NCBI GenBank assembly: GCA_015832175.1
Contig: WJXW01000001.1
Span: 3,224,001 to 3,288,000 of the forward strand
Length of the DNA: 64,000 bases
Direction of reading: 5' to 3'
Source of the DNA: Paraphaeosphaeria minitans
Lineage: Eukaryota; Ascomycota; Dothideomycetes; Pleosporales; Didymosphaeriaceae
The position numbers and the translations under genes are program-made. Below, one piece after another: positions 1 through 12,137 of the stretch (positions are counted from its first letter, which is position 1; each line of letters begins with the position of its first letter). The notes below the pieces were generated by a model. That model was not told where the DNA came from and searched no databases. It worked only from the letters and a program-made list of their open reading frames with translations.

Positions 1-1447
1 AGCCAGGTTGCTACATCCGGGAAGTTTGGCACTGTTGCAGACAGAGCAACAAATCGAACGTCGGTGCCGATAGACTTCATCCGTGACACGACTACTTCTA
101 GGGTAGCACCGCGATCTTCCTTCAATAGATGGACTTCGTCAATAAGAAACAAATTGACTAGGCGCATCAGCTTCTCGTGGTCTTTCCATTTTCGTGTAAT
201 ACTGTCCCACTTTTCCGGAGTGGTTATGATGATGTTAGCGCTCTGAATGTTTCGCAAGTCAGCCGATTCGGAGTCGCCCGTAAGCTCAATGCAGTCGAGG
301 TTAAGCGGACCGAACTTCTTTTGCCAGTCTCGCTGACGTTCGGAGCATAAAGCCTTGGTTGGCGCTTGGTAGACAATCTTGTACTGGCCAGTGGAGTTCT
401 CGGAGATGGCTCGACATATGGCGAGCTCCAATACAACAGTCTTGCCACTTCCGGTAGGCGACGACAGGACAAAGTTTTGGTTGGTCTTATAAACGGCATC
501 GAAACACTTGGACTGCACAGCATTAAAGATCGGATACGGGAAGATTGTGCGTAGTCTGTCCGGGAGCTCTGATACAGGCACCTGCTGTATGCCTTGGGTG
601 ATCGGTGCACTAGAACGGGCACTCGGGCGTGGACCTCCCGATGCTGCAGAGGCGTGGTGGCGAGGAGGCGGAATTTGCGCTTGTTGGTACGCAATATCAA
701 AAACATCCTCCTGCTTGTATTGGCGCGGCTGTTGTATTGGTTGGTCATATGTTTGGGTGGCCACGGCGTGGCGTTGACCGGCCAGGAATGCTGGGCTGGA
801 CGAAACACCCAATAGCACATCTGAGCTCGACTCCTGAAGGGGCTGCGCCGGCTTGTAAGTGAACTGGCCTGTCTACGGTAAGTAAGATTGAGATAGCGAG
901 ATGTGTAGAGCTACGCACTGAGACCACGTTGCGGTGGTGGCATGGAAAAGCCATCGTGGTCTGCCTCACGGTCAACGATCACGCAAACTCGAATCCACTT
1001 GAACTCATACCATCAACAGCATCTCTGAGTTCAGTCTCGAAATGATGAAAACTGTGAACTTGCGACGAAGATTCAATAGGAGGGAATGATACGCCGGATT
1101 GCGGTGGGAACGAGAGTCGTGCTTGGCCTCTGGCCGCTTTGCTCTGGCGATCTACGTGTGGGTACTGTAGCATCTTCTCATCTGAATGATACCTATCAGT
1201 GGGCCATCCGGGACATACCTTTCTGCTCAGAACACTCACCAAAGGAATTGAGCGACTGCTCTAGTCTGTGGGTACCATCATCCTCCACCCCGTCATGCAG
1301 AACACTCGGGCTTGCACGATACCGGTCGCGAGGAGGTGCTGCATGCAAACGAGCGGGCTGTTTGAACTGTGGGTGCAGAATGGAATACTGGCGTGCGTCA
1401 GACTCAGTCCCTCGTCCCCCGAGATGATCGCGGAAGGCGAAGCTCAT
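1..1447 (-). CDS. HFM1: MER3/HFM1-type meiotic DNA helicase, N-terminal part (runs off left edge)
   Basis: ATP-dependent SF2 (Ski2-like) DNA helicase that stabilises joint molecules and promotes crossovers in meiosis; nuclear. Exons read 1447..1240, 1181..1011 and 868..1, with introns of 58 and about 142 nt; the phases join cleanly. After a poorly conserved N-terminus of roughly 180 residues the protein shows the helicase entry region (RLRTIFPYPIFNAVQS), Walker A (SSPTGSGKTVVLELA, about residue 262), motif Ia (YQAPTKAL), motif Ib region (TTPEKWDS), the DEVH box (LIDEVHLLKEDRGATLE, about residue 366) and motif III (ALSATVPN). The order and the DEVH box fit the MER3/HFM1 subfamily rather than Brr2 or Slh1. 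The rest of the helicase core and the Sec63 domain would lie beyond position 1. The start ATG at 1447 is the first in frame. The 142-nt second intron is longer than its neighbours and could hide a small extra exon. Confidence 0.82.
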
Positions 1448-2203
1448 AGTCGCAACATAGGGAGGGGATTCAGCTGGAACAAGGTGAAAAGAGCATGAAG
1501 AATGGATCGCAGAGAGATAAACTGGTAGCGGGATTATGAATTGTCAGTGAATTGTCAGTGAACGGAGGAAGGTGGGGTCAGGGGGGGTGAGGTTCAGGAG
1601 GAAGTCGCGATCCGGTTCCGCACATCTACCAACACCACGGCAGCTGGTTGCAAACAGCAAATTTTCCACATGGCTGTTATTACGATAGCTGTTATATATC
1701 TGAATAGCCACTCTCTGATCACGCGGCGGGTTTCGTGCTTCACAGTGGCTCGGCAGAATTGCATCATCGTGGACGCAACCCTAAGTCAGTCTTTCCAGAG
1801 GATGGTGGAGTTCCCATTGAACTTCGAGGAAATCCAGGCATACGCAACTATCAATCCAAGTTCGTAGGGCAAAAATATAGTGTTCAGCACCGGAAACCGA
1901 TATCTTGCCAGATCCAAAATCTCTCTCGACTTTCATCTTATCATGTTCCTGGAGGCCATCCGGAACACCGCAATTCGTGTTCGTAAATGTTGGTTTGAAA
2001 ATCACACTCTGGCGAAGATTGCACACCGATATATACCCATGAAATGACGATGTTAAAAAAATCGGCTTTCCATCGACGCGGTGGGAACCGAGCGTCTATC
2101 GCAATCGTCTATAAGACCTGTCAAGAACACCGAGCAATGACGCTTGTAGAATGTGCCGCGCGAATTTGGGACGTAGAAAAATAGGCTTAGGCACATGTGC
2201 GTT
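1448..2203. other. Intergenic stretch without a supported gene
   Basis: This 756-base gap is the upstream region of the MER3/HFM1 gene and the downstream region of the nucleotide-sugar transporter. A direct 13-base duplication (attgtcagtgaat followed by the near-identical attgtcagtgaac) lies near 1539-1563, about 95 bases upstream of the HFM1 ATG. The short open frames here have no family features or splice logic. Confidence 0.5.
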
Positions 2204-3606
2204 TCACTCAGGCTTCGCAGCTGGCCGCATGTGGTCCGAGGACGCTCTATCAGAGCTGGGTCGGCCTCTTGTCATCAACGGAACGGCTTGCTCGGAGTCG
2301 CCGGTCGTGGTTCCCTCGAGAGGCGCGATTGTAGTTTGCTTCGGTGCGTCCGGCTGTGTGTACAGATAGGTTGCTGCTAGAACAACACCGGTTCCTACAG
2401 CGAACTGCATCACGTTAGCAAATGTGAGTTGAAACGATAAAAGCAGAACCTTACCGCCAAAGTAATCTCAAATTCAAAGAAGTATGCGCTCGCTACACAA
2501 CTGACGATAATCGACAAGCTCGTAGCGAAGTTCTTGGCGATATTGTCTGCGTAATTGATGACCAAGGCGACGATGATGCCACCCGCAGCCTGGAAGCCAA
2601 TTGCAGTCCACACAATCCAGTTGTAACCCGCGAAAAAGCCATCTTTTGCGATATTCTGGCCATCAACCCAGACGATACCAATGAAGAAAGCAGGGAACAG
2701 AGACCAGAAAGAGAGTTGACAGTTGCGGACCCAGAGCGATGCTTGCTTTGTTGACGAAGACTGCTTAAGGATCTTTTCGAAGGTTACACCAGCGAGCCCA
2801 GAGAGGGCGCACGCAATCAAAACAGCCATCAAACCGACAGACTTGTTCATGACGGCTACCTCATCTTCGCCAATGCCCTGATAGGATGCGGAACGCCTGG
2901 CAACGGCGTGAAGCCAGCGCTTGGCCTCAGCTGCTTTGCTTTCCTGGGCCGGTTCAGGAGTATACTGGGGCAGTTGCACAATGGCCACACCAGCCATGAG
3001 CAGACCCAAGGCCGCCCATTTCTTGACCGAAAGTACCCGTCCAAGCATTATGACACTGAAAATAGCCGTCGTAAGGATCTTGAGTTGGTATGTGACTTGA
3101 AAGGTGGCAGCGTCGAGGTTGCTGACAGCGACGTACTGCAGCGAGTTCTGGAGGGTATACAGTGCGGCGGGTATGGCGAGCTTCCAGCTATCGCCAGCGA
3201 AAACGTTCGAAATAAGGGTGCTGAACAGAGTGGTCGCAGGCGTGCCTGGGGGCAGGTTCTTGGCGATGTCGTACAGGGCAACGGTTGCGCTGATGCTAAG
3301 CTTGATGACTTCGTTGAGGAATACAGAGGTCGAGGTATGGTAGCGGACGCCGTCTACCGCGGGCATGATGCGCGAATAGTGCATGATCTAGGGATTGTCA
3401 GCTACAGCCTCGACGCCTTGCCTTCACCCTTACGCAGGGCATGCGAACGTACCAGAATCAGCATTGAGTTTTGGAAGACCAGCTGCGTGCAACCATTAGC
3501 GGACAGGCTTGCGATGGCTCGGGGGGGGGGGGGGGGGTGGTCGTACTGTGACCAGCGAGAGGTGCTTCAAAGGCACCCCTCTGAACGTCGCATTGGGGTT
3601 CGACAT
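2204..3606 (-). CDS. Golgi nucleotide-sugar transporter (SLC35A / UDP-galactose transporter family)
   Basis: Multi-pass Golgi antiporter that imports UDP-galactose or UDP-N-acetylglucosamine in exchange for UMP. Exons read 3606..3547, 3482..3453, 3387..2455 and 2404..2204, giving 407 residues; all joins are phase 0. Family landmarks are the start of TM1 (GVPLKHLSLVTLVFQNSMLI, built from exons 1 and 2), MHYSRIMP, the loop with FLNEVIKL, the conserved ALYTLQNSLQYVAVSNLDAA and TFQVTYQLKILTTAIFSVIM segments, KWAALGLLMAGVAIVQLP, GLAGVTFEKILKQSS, and VINYADNIAKNFATSLSIIV. Exon 2 is only 30 nt. Intron 1 holds a 17-C run in the transcript only nine bases after the 5' splice site. Length and domain order are normal. 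Substrate choice (UDP-Gal or UDP-GlcNAc) cannot be read from the sequence. Confidence 0.9.
3521..3537 (+). repeat. 17-bp G homopolymer inside intron 1 of the transporter gene
   Basis: Seventeen consecutive G on the + strand, so 17 C in the pre-mRNA of the minus-strand transporter gene, beginning nine bases after the GTACGA donor. Such a tract is length-unstable and is also prone to assembly error. Confidence 0.9.
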
Positions 3607-3803
3607 GATGGTGTAGGTGTATAGGGGTACGATGTCGATGGCAGAAGATGCAGGCTAAATGCGGCAAAGAGGAGTGAACCAGAGGCGACGCTGCATGTAC
3701 CGCACGCTGCGCGCAGTGCCGGACGTTAAGGAGCGTGGAAAGTTGGAGGTGTGGCAGGAACATAAGCAGGAGAGGCCTGAGTTGGGCAGGCGATCTTTAC
3801 TTA

Positions 3804-4190
3804 GGGCCTGTTTGGTTTGAGCGCGGCGCGATTCGTTATGTCTTGTTCAAACCTTACTATGATTAAGTATTACTCTAGAGTTTCTGCCGCATATTAAGTT
3901 TAATATCAACGTTGTTATTTCTAATTAAGTTCTACTTCGCGATAATTAATTATAGCAATTTTTATCTTTTTTATTAATGCTTACTTTATTTTCTAAGCTA
4001 TAATTTTTTTATAATTTTCACCTAATATATTATTAACTTGTCTCTTTTTTATCGGCTAGTACTAAAAGTAAGTCTAGCGCAAATTTTCTTCTTTGAATCC
4101 CTTTTTAGCGCTTATTTATTCTTCACTAACAAGCCACACCCAATAATCTGTCGATTAACCACTTGATTAACGACCCAACCGAACAGGCCC
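3804..4190. mobile_element. MITE-like element with 14-bp terminal inverted repeats
   Basis: The left end GGGCCTGTTTGGTT (3804-3817) is matched by the right end AACCGAACAGGCCC (4177-4190), an inverted repeat with one mismatch over 14 bases. The interior, about 3830-4160, is strikingly A+T- and TpA-rich compared with the GC-balanced flanks, and has no ORF. Near the right end a second imperfect palindrome (GTCGATTAACCACTTGATTAAC) gives subterminal structure. The total length of 387 bp, non-coding body and TIRs fit a miniature inverted-repeat element of a DNA transposon. A clear target-site duplication is not visible (TTA on the left, ATC on the right), so the element is old or the ends are slightly misplaced. 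The TpA richness would also fit repeat-induced point mutation. It lies 200 bp upstream of the transporter start. Confidence 0.55.
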
Positions 4191-5097
4191 ATCGAATCTA
4201 GCCAGCCTGGCCCCTTCGTCCCCAGGTTCGATTGCCGTCAGCCGCAGCTCGTGCCCCTGTCCCTTTCGCTTCCGTAGCCTCATCGCCACATCGCCACATC
4301 GCCACAACCCTGTTCGCAGTTCGCTTTTCGGAGGCCTTGCGCAGTTCAAAGCTGGCCATGTCCAGGCTCATCATCGCATGCTCGTCCCCAAGGTCTCGCA
4401 CCGCCACACGAGTTCCCTGCCCTTCTGGCTGCCCTCTTTGCTTGCAGATACACCCTGTACTCGGGGTTCCCTCTTTTGCCCCTTGACCTACAACTCGCTT
4501 GTCGGGGAGCCGCTAGGGATGGTTCCCAAGCATCATGCGCTTCTGTCCACTCGGCCAATCGCATCGCACCGACCGATCCTCCAAGCCTTTTTTCCCCAGA
4601 AGTCATCTAACCTATACGCACGTATGAGCTCGTTTTGTAACGTGTGTCTTTACAAGCTAGCCGCCAAAGTCACCCTGAATAACGTCTCTCGAAATGTGTG
4701 TAAATAGGTGGTCTGCACGTTGGATCGTAAATGTCTGAAGTTCATAATGTTCGACAGACTGCGCCTCCAGCGCTCGCGGGGAGACACGTCTTACAATACC
4801 CAGTGCCTCTAGGTAGACTAGGTAAGTCCTTGGCGTACAAATCGACACCCATCCCGATGTATCACACAGCACTCACAAAACCTTCGCTGCAAGTTGCAAT
4901 TACGAGCCCGAAGCACTCGATTAGTCTTGCTTTGATACATTTACATGCTCACCCGAGCCCTTATTTTGCACACCCAGTAACGTCAATATACCCACATAAT
5001 AACGTGTAGCAAAGCGAGAAACTGACCGACTGAAAAGTAAAGTTCCCTCTCTACATCGAACAAATGAAATCGTGCCATCTCCCAACACGCACTCCCA
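4191..5097. other. Intergenic stretch without a supported gene
   Basis: About 900 bases between the MITE-like element and the 3' end of the MLP1 gene. Short open frames exist on both strands, but none has family features. A triple GCCACATC direct repeat lies near 4282-4305. No tRNA or other RNA gene could be supported. Confidence 0.4.
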
Positions 5098-8000
5098 TTA
5101 CTCTGCGGCGGCTCCATCGCCCCCGTCACCTCCCGCCCCACCGCCGCCACGTCCACCCCGATGGCGCTTCTTCCCGTGCTGCTGCTGTTGCTGCTGGGTA
5201 CCATCATCCTCAGGACCGCGCTTCTGTCCCTTGTTGCCGGGACCGCCAGGTACAAACATATTCGCACCCGGGTTCATGGGACTTCCCGGTTGCTGACCGC
5301 GTCCACGTCCTCCCTGTCCTCGACCGGCGCCGCCACCACGTCCAAACTGTTGTTGGTTGGCCTGCGCACCGGCATTGGGAAGTGGCATGGGCACCTGTGG
5401 GCCGCCCCGACCTCGACCGCCGCCTGGAACGGGAATTCCAGACCCAGGACGCGGTATGTTTGATTGGCCGCGCGTGTTCTGACCACCCCGTGGGGCCTGG
5501 TACGGCTGCATGGTCTGCTGCGGTTGCATATGCGGCTGCATCTGCAGTTGCAACTGCCCGAACGGCGAGTTGGGCCGGCTGGTATGCTGCTGGTTCAGGA
5601 ACGGATTCGGTGCACCGAATCCACCCTGCTGTTGCGAGCCGAAGCCAAACTGACTCTGATTCAGTCCTTGATTCATACCTTGGTTTACAGACTGTGAGAA
5701 CGGGTGGCCGAAACCAGGCTGATTGCTGCCCAATTGCCCAAAGGCGCTTGTGTTCGAGCCGTTGGCTTGAGAACCAGCACCTACAGGACCCTGCGGTTGT
5801 TGTGGTCCAGATGTTGCGGAACCGGGAGCGGTTGTTGTAGCGGATGTAGGCTGGATTGATGCTGGCTGTGCAGTCGCGGCGGGGGCCTGTGGTTGTGTAT
5901 TTTGTACAGTTGCCGATGCTGTAGTAGGCTCGGGCTTTGTCACTTCAGCTGGGGGTTTAGTGGCCACACTCGCTACGTCAAAGACCTCCTTGACGGGCTT
6001 CTCAGGCGTCTCTTTCGCGGCTGCCACGACCACGTTCCATTTGGCAGTCATATTATCAAGCCTGTTCTTGGACATGCTCAATTTGACAGTGTTTCTCGAG
6101 TCGCTCAGGCTCTTTTCGGCTGCTTTCACCTCCTCAATTTTTTGTACCATCATCTGCTGTTCCTCTGCACGGATGCTGGCGGTGACCTCCTCCATCTTCT
6201 GCTCCACTTTGGTCCTGACATTTCTTTGTATAATCTCCTGTACCACCTTGTTTTGGTGGATGAAGTTCTTGACCTCAAGATCGGGGGCGTCAGACCCGGG
6301 GAGCGCGGAGGCTGGCGGCGCTTGTTTCAGTTGCTCGACTTCTGCCCGCAATTGCTCCACCTCTTTCCGCAGTTGATTGACCTCCTCCTGGAGGACATTT
6401 TTTTCTTCCAGGGCCTTTTTCTCCTCCTCTCTGGCAGTTCTGACCATCTCATTCGCCTTTTGTTTCATTCTCTCCATCTTTGCCTGCATTGTCGCCTTCT
6501 CTTCGTCTCGGGAAGGATCAGCCGATTGGGTGGCTTCAACCTCGGCCTTGCGTTGCTGCAGTTCAGCTTCGGCCTTTGCCAGTGCAGCCTCGCGCTCTTC
6601 CAAGGCAGACTTTCGCTCTTCCAGAGCATCTTTCTCGGCAGCAAGTTCCTCCGTTGGCAACTCTACATCTTGTTTCGCGCCGGCTTCCTCAACATTATCA
6701 ACGTGCGATTCTGCTATCTCTGCTTGGGTGCGGAGATCCTCCACCTCCTTCTCCCGTGCAGCAAGCTCTTCCTTCAACCTTTGAAGCTCAACAGAAGACG
6801 ATGTGGCCTCTGCAGGTTGCTCATGCTGTGCATGAGCTTGCTGGGATTGCAATTGTACGACTTGCGCATCGGCACGCGCTTTGTCGTCACGTGCATCTTG
6901 CGCTTCCTTGGCAAGGTCATCAACGCGTTGTTGCAACTCCGCCTGATGATTGGTTAGCGATGTCGATGCAGTGGTTGCGAATGAGAACTCACAATTTGGC
7001 CTTCAAGGGTGCGCTCCCGTGTTCGCGTCTCTTCAAGCTGAAAGCCGAGATTAGCTGCCTCGTTTGTCTGCTGCCGTTCACGATCTTCGGCCTCTTTGAC
7101 CCGAGCTTCCAATTGCTCCTTGTCCTCCACGGACAAGCCAGTGTTGCTTTCAGCGACCTGGCCTTCTTCTTCCATCACAACATCGGCGCTGGCAGTAATC
7201 TTCGCTTGCAGCTCATCACGTTCTCGGCGTGTTAACAGCAGTTCCTCTCGTACCGATGCGAGTTCTGCTTGTGTATTTGCAAGCTGTTCCTTGGCCTCTT
7301 TAATTTCGGCTTTGAGCTTTCCCAAACTCTCTCTCGCGTCCTGAACAACTTTCGCTCTCCGTTTGTCCAGCGCCTCTGCCTCCGCTTTGTACTTCGCAGC
7401 CTCCTCCTCGGCAGCTTTAAGGCGCTCTTTGAACCCCTCGCCGACTTGTTGAGAGGCTTGGTCGCGCTCGGTTTTCAAGGTCTCGATTTGCTGCTTCAAA
7501 TCTTCCAACTCTTTGGGGTCGATGCGGTCGTATCGCTGGAGCACGTCCTGGTGACGCTTCTGCCAGCGCTCGCGGTCTTCTTCAACTGTCTTCAGTTGAC
7601 CGCTCGTAAATTCCAGCTCACCCTCGAGTTCCAGGACGCGGGACTGCAAAGGTTGAAGCTGTGCATGAAGGGTCTCGAGCTCCTTATCCTTCTGGGTACG
7701 TTCAGCTTCCAAGCGCAGAATGTCGTTGCGAAGGGTGGTGTTGCTCTCGCGGTAGAGATTGAGTTGCCCCACACTTTCTTCCAGTGCCTTGAACTTCGCA
7801 TCGCTTGGCCGATTCTGGGACTGAGACTGAGCCTGGAGCAACTTCTCGTTCGCTCGCTCGAGCTGCTCTTGCTTTGTAGCGAGTTCTTGGCGGACACGCT
7901 GTACTTCGAGCTCCATGCCGTTGACCTTGAGCTGCAAGATGTCCTTGTCATTACGGAGTGATCGATTAAGTTCTTGTAGACCATTGAGGCTGGAGTCGAG

Positions 8001-11000
8001 ATTGATGGCATCAGCTTGTCCTCCAGCAACAGAAAGACGGTTGTCTTGGAGGGTTTTGATCGTTTTGTTGAGAGTGTCGATCTGCTCGTAAAGTGTCTTG
8101 TTCTGTCCATTCAGTCCATCTTTTTCTTCTCGGATCTCGCGAAGTTCACGGTCCTGGCGCTCCTTGACAGCCGTCCAATGTTCCTCGTTCTGGGACAACG
8201 AAACCCGGGCAGCCTCTGCTTCAGTCTTGTACTGCGTAACCTCGGTGCTGAGTGTGTTAAATTGGTCACGGATCGCTCGTAGAGTTTTCATTGTCTCGCC
8301 ATGCTTCGAAAGCTCGTTCTCGTAGTCGGCTTGTGCCCGCTTCGCAATTTCTGCTTGCGAGACAACGAGCTGTTTCTGGGTCTCCATAGCAGCCTCGTAC
8401 TCCTTCACATCGCTCTGGATCCGAGCAATGTCGGCCTCAAGTGCTTCCTTCTGTTGGGTGAGCTCTAGTCTTTCGTGCTCTTGGCTGCTTCGGAGGTTAG
8501 AAAGCTCTGTGCTGGTAGTGGCGAGCTCCGACGAGAATTCTTCAACCCGCTTCTTGAGATCCACAATCTCGCTCTCCTTCTCTTGTAGCGTCCGGTTCAG
8601 GTCTTGTTCCATCTGGTCATGAGCTTCCACAAAGCTTTCCAACTGCTCTTCCTTCTCTTGAGCGATGTTCTTGTAGGTCTCGATATGTGTTTCGGCAGTC
8701 TCCAACTTCTCTTTCGCGCGGTCGTGATTGCGTTGGAGATCGGCAAGCTGAACCTTGAGCTGTTCCTCGTGGCTGATGCCGTTTTCTCCCTCTTCAGCTT
8801 CAACAGTACTGTTGGCGCGGGGTGTCTGTTGAGTACGTTCCTCGGCAAGTCGCAAGTCGGTCTGCAGTTCACTCACACGCACTTGCAGTTGATCGCGAGC
8901 GGTTCGAACGGACGAAAGCTCCTGGCGAACTTCGTTGGCTGCTTTGAGCAAATCATCGATCTTCCTCTGCTTGTCCGTTTGGTCCAACTCGAGTCGCATC
9001 GTGATTCGTTTGTATTCATCCATCTCATCCTGGAGCTTACGTTGTACGTTAGATAATTCAACCTCCAGTGAACTGGCTCGCGACTCAAGTAATCGACGGT
9101 TCTCAGCTTGCATCAAACTTTGCTCGTTATAATCGTTCCGCTTTTCTTCCAAAGATTTGCTCAGGAGACCCTTGGCTTCGTTGAGCGTCCTAATTTCGCC
9201 TTCTAGGCGGCTCCTAGTTGTCTCCCATAGCGACTGCGAAGCCTTCAAGTTAGTGTTGGCGCGCTCCAGGCTTTCGAGTTGACCCCTGCATTCGATGTTC
9301 TCTTCCATGACCTGTTGAAACTTGAGATCGCTGCTCGCGAGCTGATCTTGTGCGGCATCCAGGCGTTTCTGCAACAGTTCTTTTTGCGACTCCAAGGCAT
9401 CGATACGATGCTGTTGTTGATCGTGCCACTGTTGGGAGACCGACTGCTTGCTTTCCAAGCGCACATTCTCGTGCTGTAGCTTGTGAATTTGATTGGTCAG
9501 GTCGTCCCTCTGCTTTTTGAGCGTGGCAAGATCGGCATTAGACTCCTCCCTTATCATGTCTAAGGATTTCTGAAGCTCTTTGAAAAGGCTGCTATTCTGG
9601 ACTATTTCTGCAGACTCCTTGTGAGCGATACTGCTTCCTGGTGGTGGTGGTGTTCCGTCAAATATGGAAGCTGCGTCAGAGCCTGCACGTCGGTGGCCTT
9701 GGGTCGTTGCAGTACGACGCCACATGTCGCGCTCTTTCGTCAATAGATTCACGGTACTCCCGAGCGAGTTGATCCTATCTGCGTATTGTAAAGCCTCTTC
9801 TTGGGACTCTGCAAGTTCTCGCTTGATGCGTTCCTGCTCTTCTAGTTTTTCTTGCGCTTGCCTCCCTTCGTAGACTTGAGTGAAGTTGGCCACTTGCTCC
9901 AGGAGGTCATGGTTACGCTGCACTAATTGGGCCACGTTCTTGTATAGGACAAGGTTCCGTGTCAGGGAACGGCTCGTGGGCGTGTCGTTCTGATCCAGGT
10001 AATGATCCGGAATTGTGTTGTCCTTGGTCTCTTCGAGGAACCGCAGCTCTTCCGGAGAAAGGGCTTCGTAGCCGGCTTCTACACGCCGTTGTTCGAGAAG
10101 CAAGAGCTTGTTCTGAAATGTGATATCAGTGATGACCTGACGGTTAATCTCGAGTCGCTGCTTGAGACCCTGGATATCGCCCTCCTTCTTCCGAGCCTCC
10201 TTTCGGGCAGCTTCCTTTTCTGCATGGGCATCGCTCAAATCCCCGGACATGTTGTCAAACTCAGCGTTTAATCGCTCATTGTCATTCTTTAGTTCCTCCA
10301 ACTGCGGGCTTAGTTTTTCAATTTCATCAAGCATCTCGTTTTGCAATGCACGTAAATCTTTGGTTGCGTCTTCGGCCTTCCGAAGATCGGACTTGAGCTT
10401 GACATTCTCGGCGTAGAGCTGAGTCATGGTCAGGCCGCTCTTCGATCCGCCCGGCGTAGATATCATGGGGGAACCAGCTCGTGCTGGGGTGCTGAAGGCG
10501 CCATTCATTCCGCGACGGGGAGTCTGTGGTACATGAACAGGGTTCCGCAGCTCGGAAAGCTGGCTTTCTTGGGTCTCTACCAGCAGCTCGAGCTCGGCGA
10601 CCTTTTCTTCATAATGAACCGCCTTGCTCTTTTCAGAGTCGCATTCAGCCTGGAGCTTACCGACCTCGAAGGCCGCCGCATCCTTTACATCTTGGAGCTC
10701 AGCATTGACTTCGTCGAGGCGCTTCTTAATGGTATTTTCCTTCTCTCCACTGAGCTCCACTAGGCGACGGCTGTTGTCGAGCTCGGCGCGGAAGGATTGC
10801 TGCGTCTGTGCTGCCTCTTCTTGGAGCTGCTGAGTGCGGAGAAGCGACTGTTCGATGCGCTGTTCAAGCTCTTCGATACGCTTGGTCTGTGATGTTTCTT
10901 TGCTACGGAGCGAGTCTATGGTCTGAGTCGCATCGGCGTTGATACGCTGCAGCTCCGCAATCTGCGAATTCTTTTCCTTGCGGAATCGAGTATTGTCGGC

Positions 11001-11706
11001 AGAGCGCATCTTGAGTTCACCCTCATACCACTCGTTGCTGGAGCGGAGCTGGTCAATTTCCTGGCGCAGGTTGTTCTCGCGGAAGGTCACATCCTTGGCG
11101 CCTGCCTCAAGCTCTTGCTTCTTGTCTTCCAGCTCAGACACTTGCTTGCGGAGGGCGACGAGCTTCTGGTGCTGAGTCGACAGCTCTTCGGCGAGGCGGT
11201 CATAGGCGGCGGATTTCGCTTCGTGCAGAGCAACGGTATCGCGGTTCTGGCTTTCGAGGCTTCGCACGCGGGCTTCGAGCACGTCGATCTGGGACGATGA
11301 GCTGGAGGTATTCGCCTGAATCGTCTGCAGCTGCGCCTCGAGCTGCTGATGGGCTGTTTCTGTAACGCTGTCAGCGTGCACGGCAATACCAATGGGCTGT
11401 GCAGTCGCGCGTACCCTTCCGCGCAAGTTGCTGACGCAGCTCCTCTGCATCTTTCACGGCTTTTTCGGCCGTGGCCTGAAGCGTGCGTGCGCGGGCTTCT
11501 CCGGCGCGGACGGCCGCCTCGTTTTCGATGTCGGCGCGGAGTTTCTCTGACTGCAAGTCGTCATATTCGCGTGCCTTTGCCTCAATCTGCACAAGCAGTG
11601 ACTGGACGAGCTCGACGGTGGGTTCGGATAGCAGTGACTGGATGTTCGTTTCAGGGACCGCGTAGGACGCGGCAATGTAGCCGACGTCAACAGCAGGCGC
11701 AGCCAT
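5098..11706 (-). CDS. MLP1: TPR/Mlp1-type nuclear-basket nucleoporin
   Basis: Very large coiled-coil protein that forms the nuclear-pore basket and takes part in mRNA export surveillance and spindle-checkpoint tethering. Exons read 11706..11415, 11359..6993 and 6942..5098, with introns of 55 and 50 nt, giving 2,167 residues, within the usual range for the TPR/Mlp family. Residues about 30-1,700 are almost unbroken heptad coiled coil. The TPR/MLP1 signature region sits around DNA 9,550-10,150 (EELRFLEETKDNTIPDHYLD, then LVLYKNVAQLVQRNHDLLEQ). The C-terminal third turns into acidic/Glu-Ala coiled coil and then a disordered tail rich in Gly, Gln, Pro and RG/RGG (about the last 250 residues, ending with a HGKKRHRGGRGGGG-like basic stretch that could serve in nuclear import or RNA binding). 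The ATG at 11706 is chosen because no ATG lies upstream in frame. It is divergent from TFIIE beta. Confidence 0.93.
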
Positions 11707-12137
11707 GGTGGACGGGGAGATGCGGTCGAGTCCTAGCACATTCTCGACGGTGGTTGCGCCCGAATAAAGACGTAGGACAAACAAAGAAAAGAGCGTGGGT
11801 GCGGTCGTGTGGCCTGCGTTGCTTTGGAGCTCCGTTCAAAGTCGCGGCGTTTGTCCTATCGATCGTAGGCGTGGCTTGGCGCGACCGCATTGACGCATTC
11901 AACGGCAGCAGTGATCACCCTCATGCAGCTACCTCCGCCTTCAAAGCCGTGGTGTTCACTTCACCCAGCGACCAGGCGCCAGCGCTTCTTGGTCCTAGCC
12001 TGGCACAATAGCCTGGAACCGCAGACACAAAGGCATACATCGCCTGCGCGGCCCTTTCACTAGACGCCGCCTGCTTGCACACCTCCGACAACCACCCACC
12101 TCGATCTACAACCCTCCCTCCAACCCGAGCTGCCACC
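11707..12137. promoter_or_regulatory. Divergent promoter region between MLP1 and TFIIE beta
   Basis: 431 bases separate the two start codons, which face away from each other, so both core promoters must lie here. The TFIIE side is C-rich/pyrimidine-rich immediately before a strong start context (GCCACCATGT). No TATA box is evident. Confidence 0.55.

Noticed and set aside
4213..4230. GGTTCGATTGCC, resembling a tRNA T-arm/B-box
   Set aside because: No matching A-box, anticodon arm or acceptor stem can be built from the flanking 80 bases.
5893..6957. Long Leu/Phe/Cys-rich open frame (354 codons) on the + strand
   Set aside because: It is the antisense of the MLP1 coiled coil; Glu/Lys/Gln codons read backward give Leu/Phe/Ser. 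It has no start context or family features.
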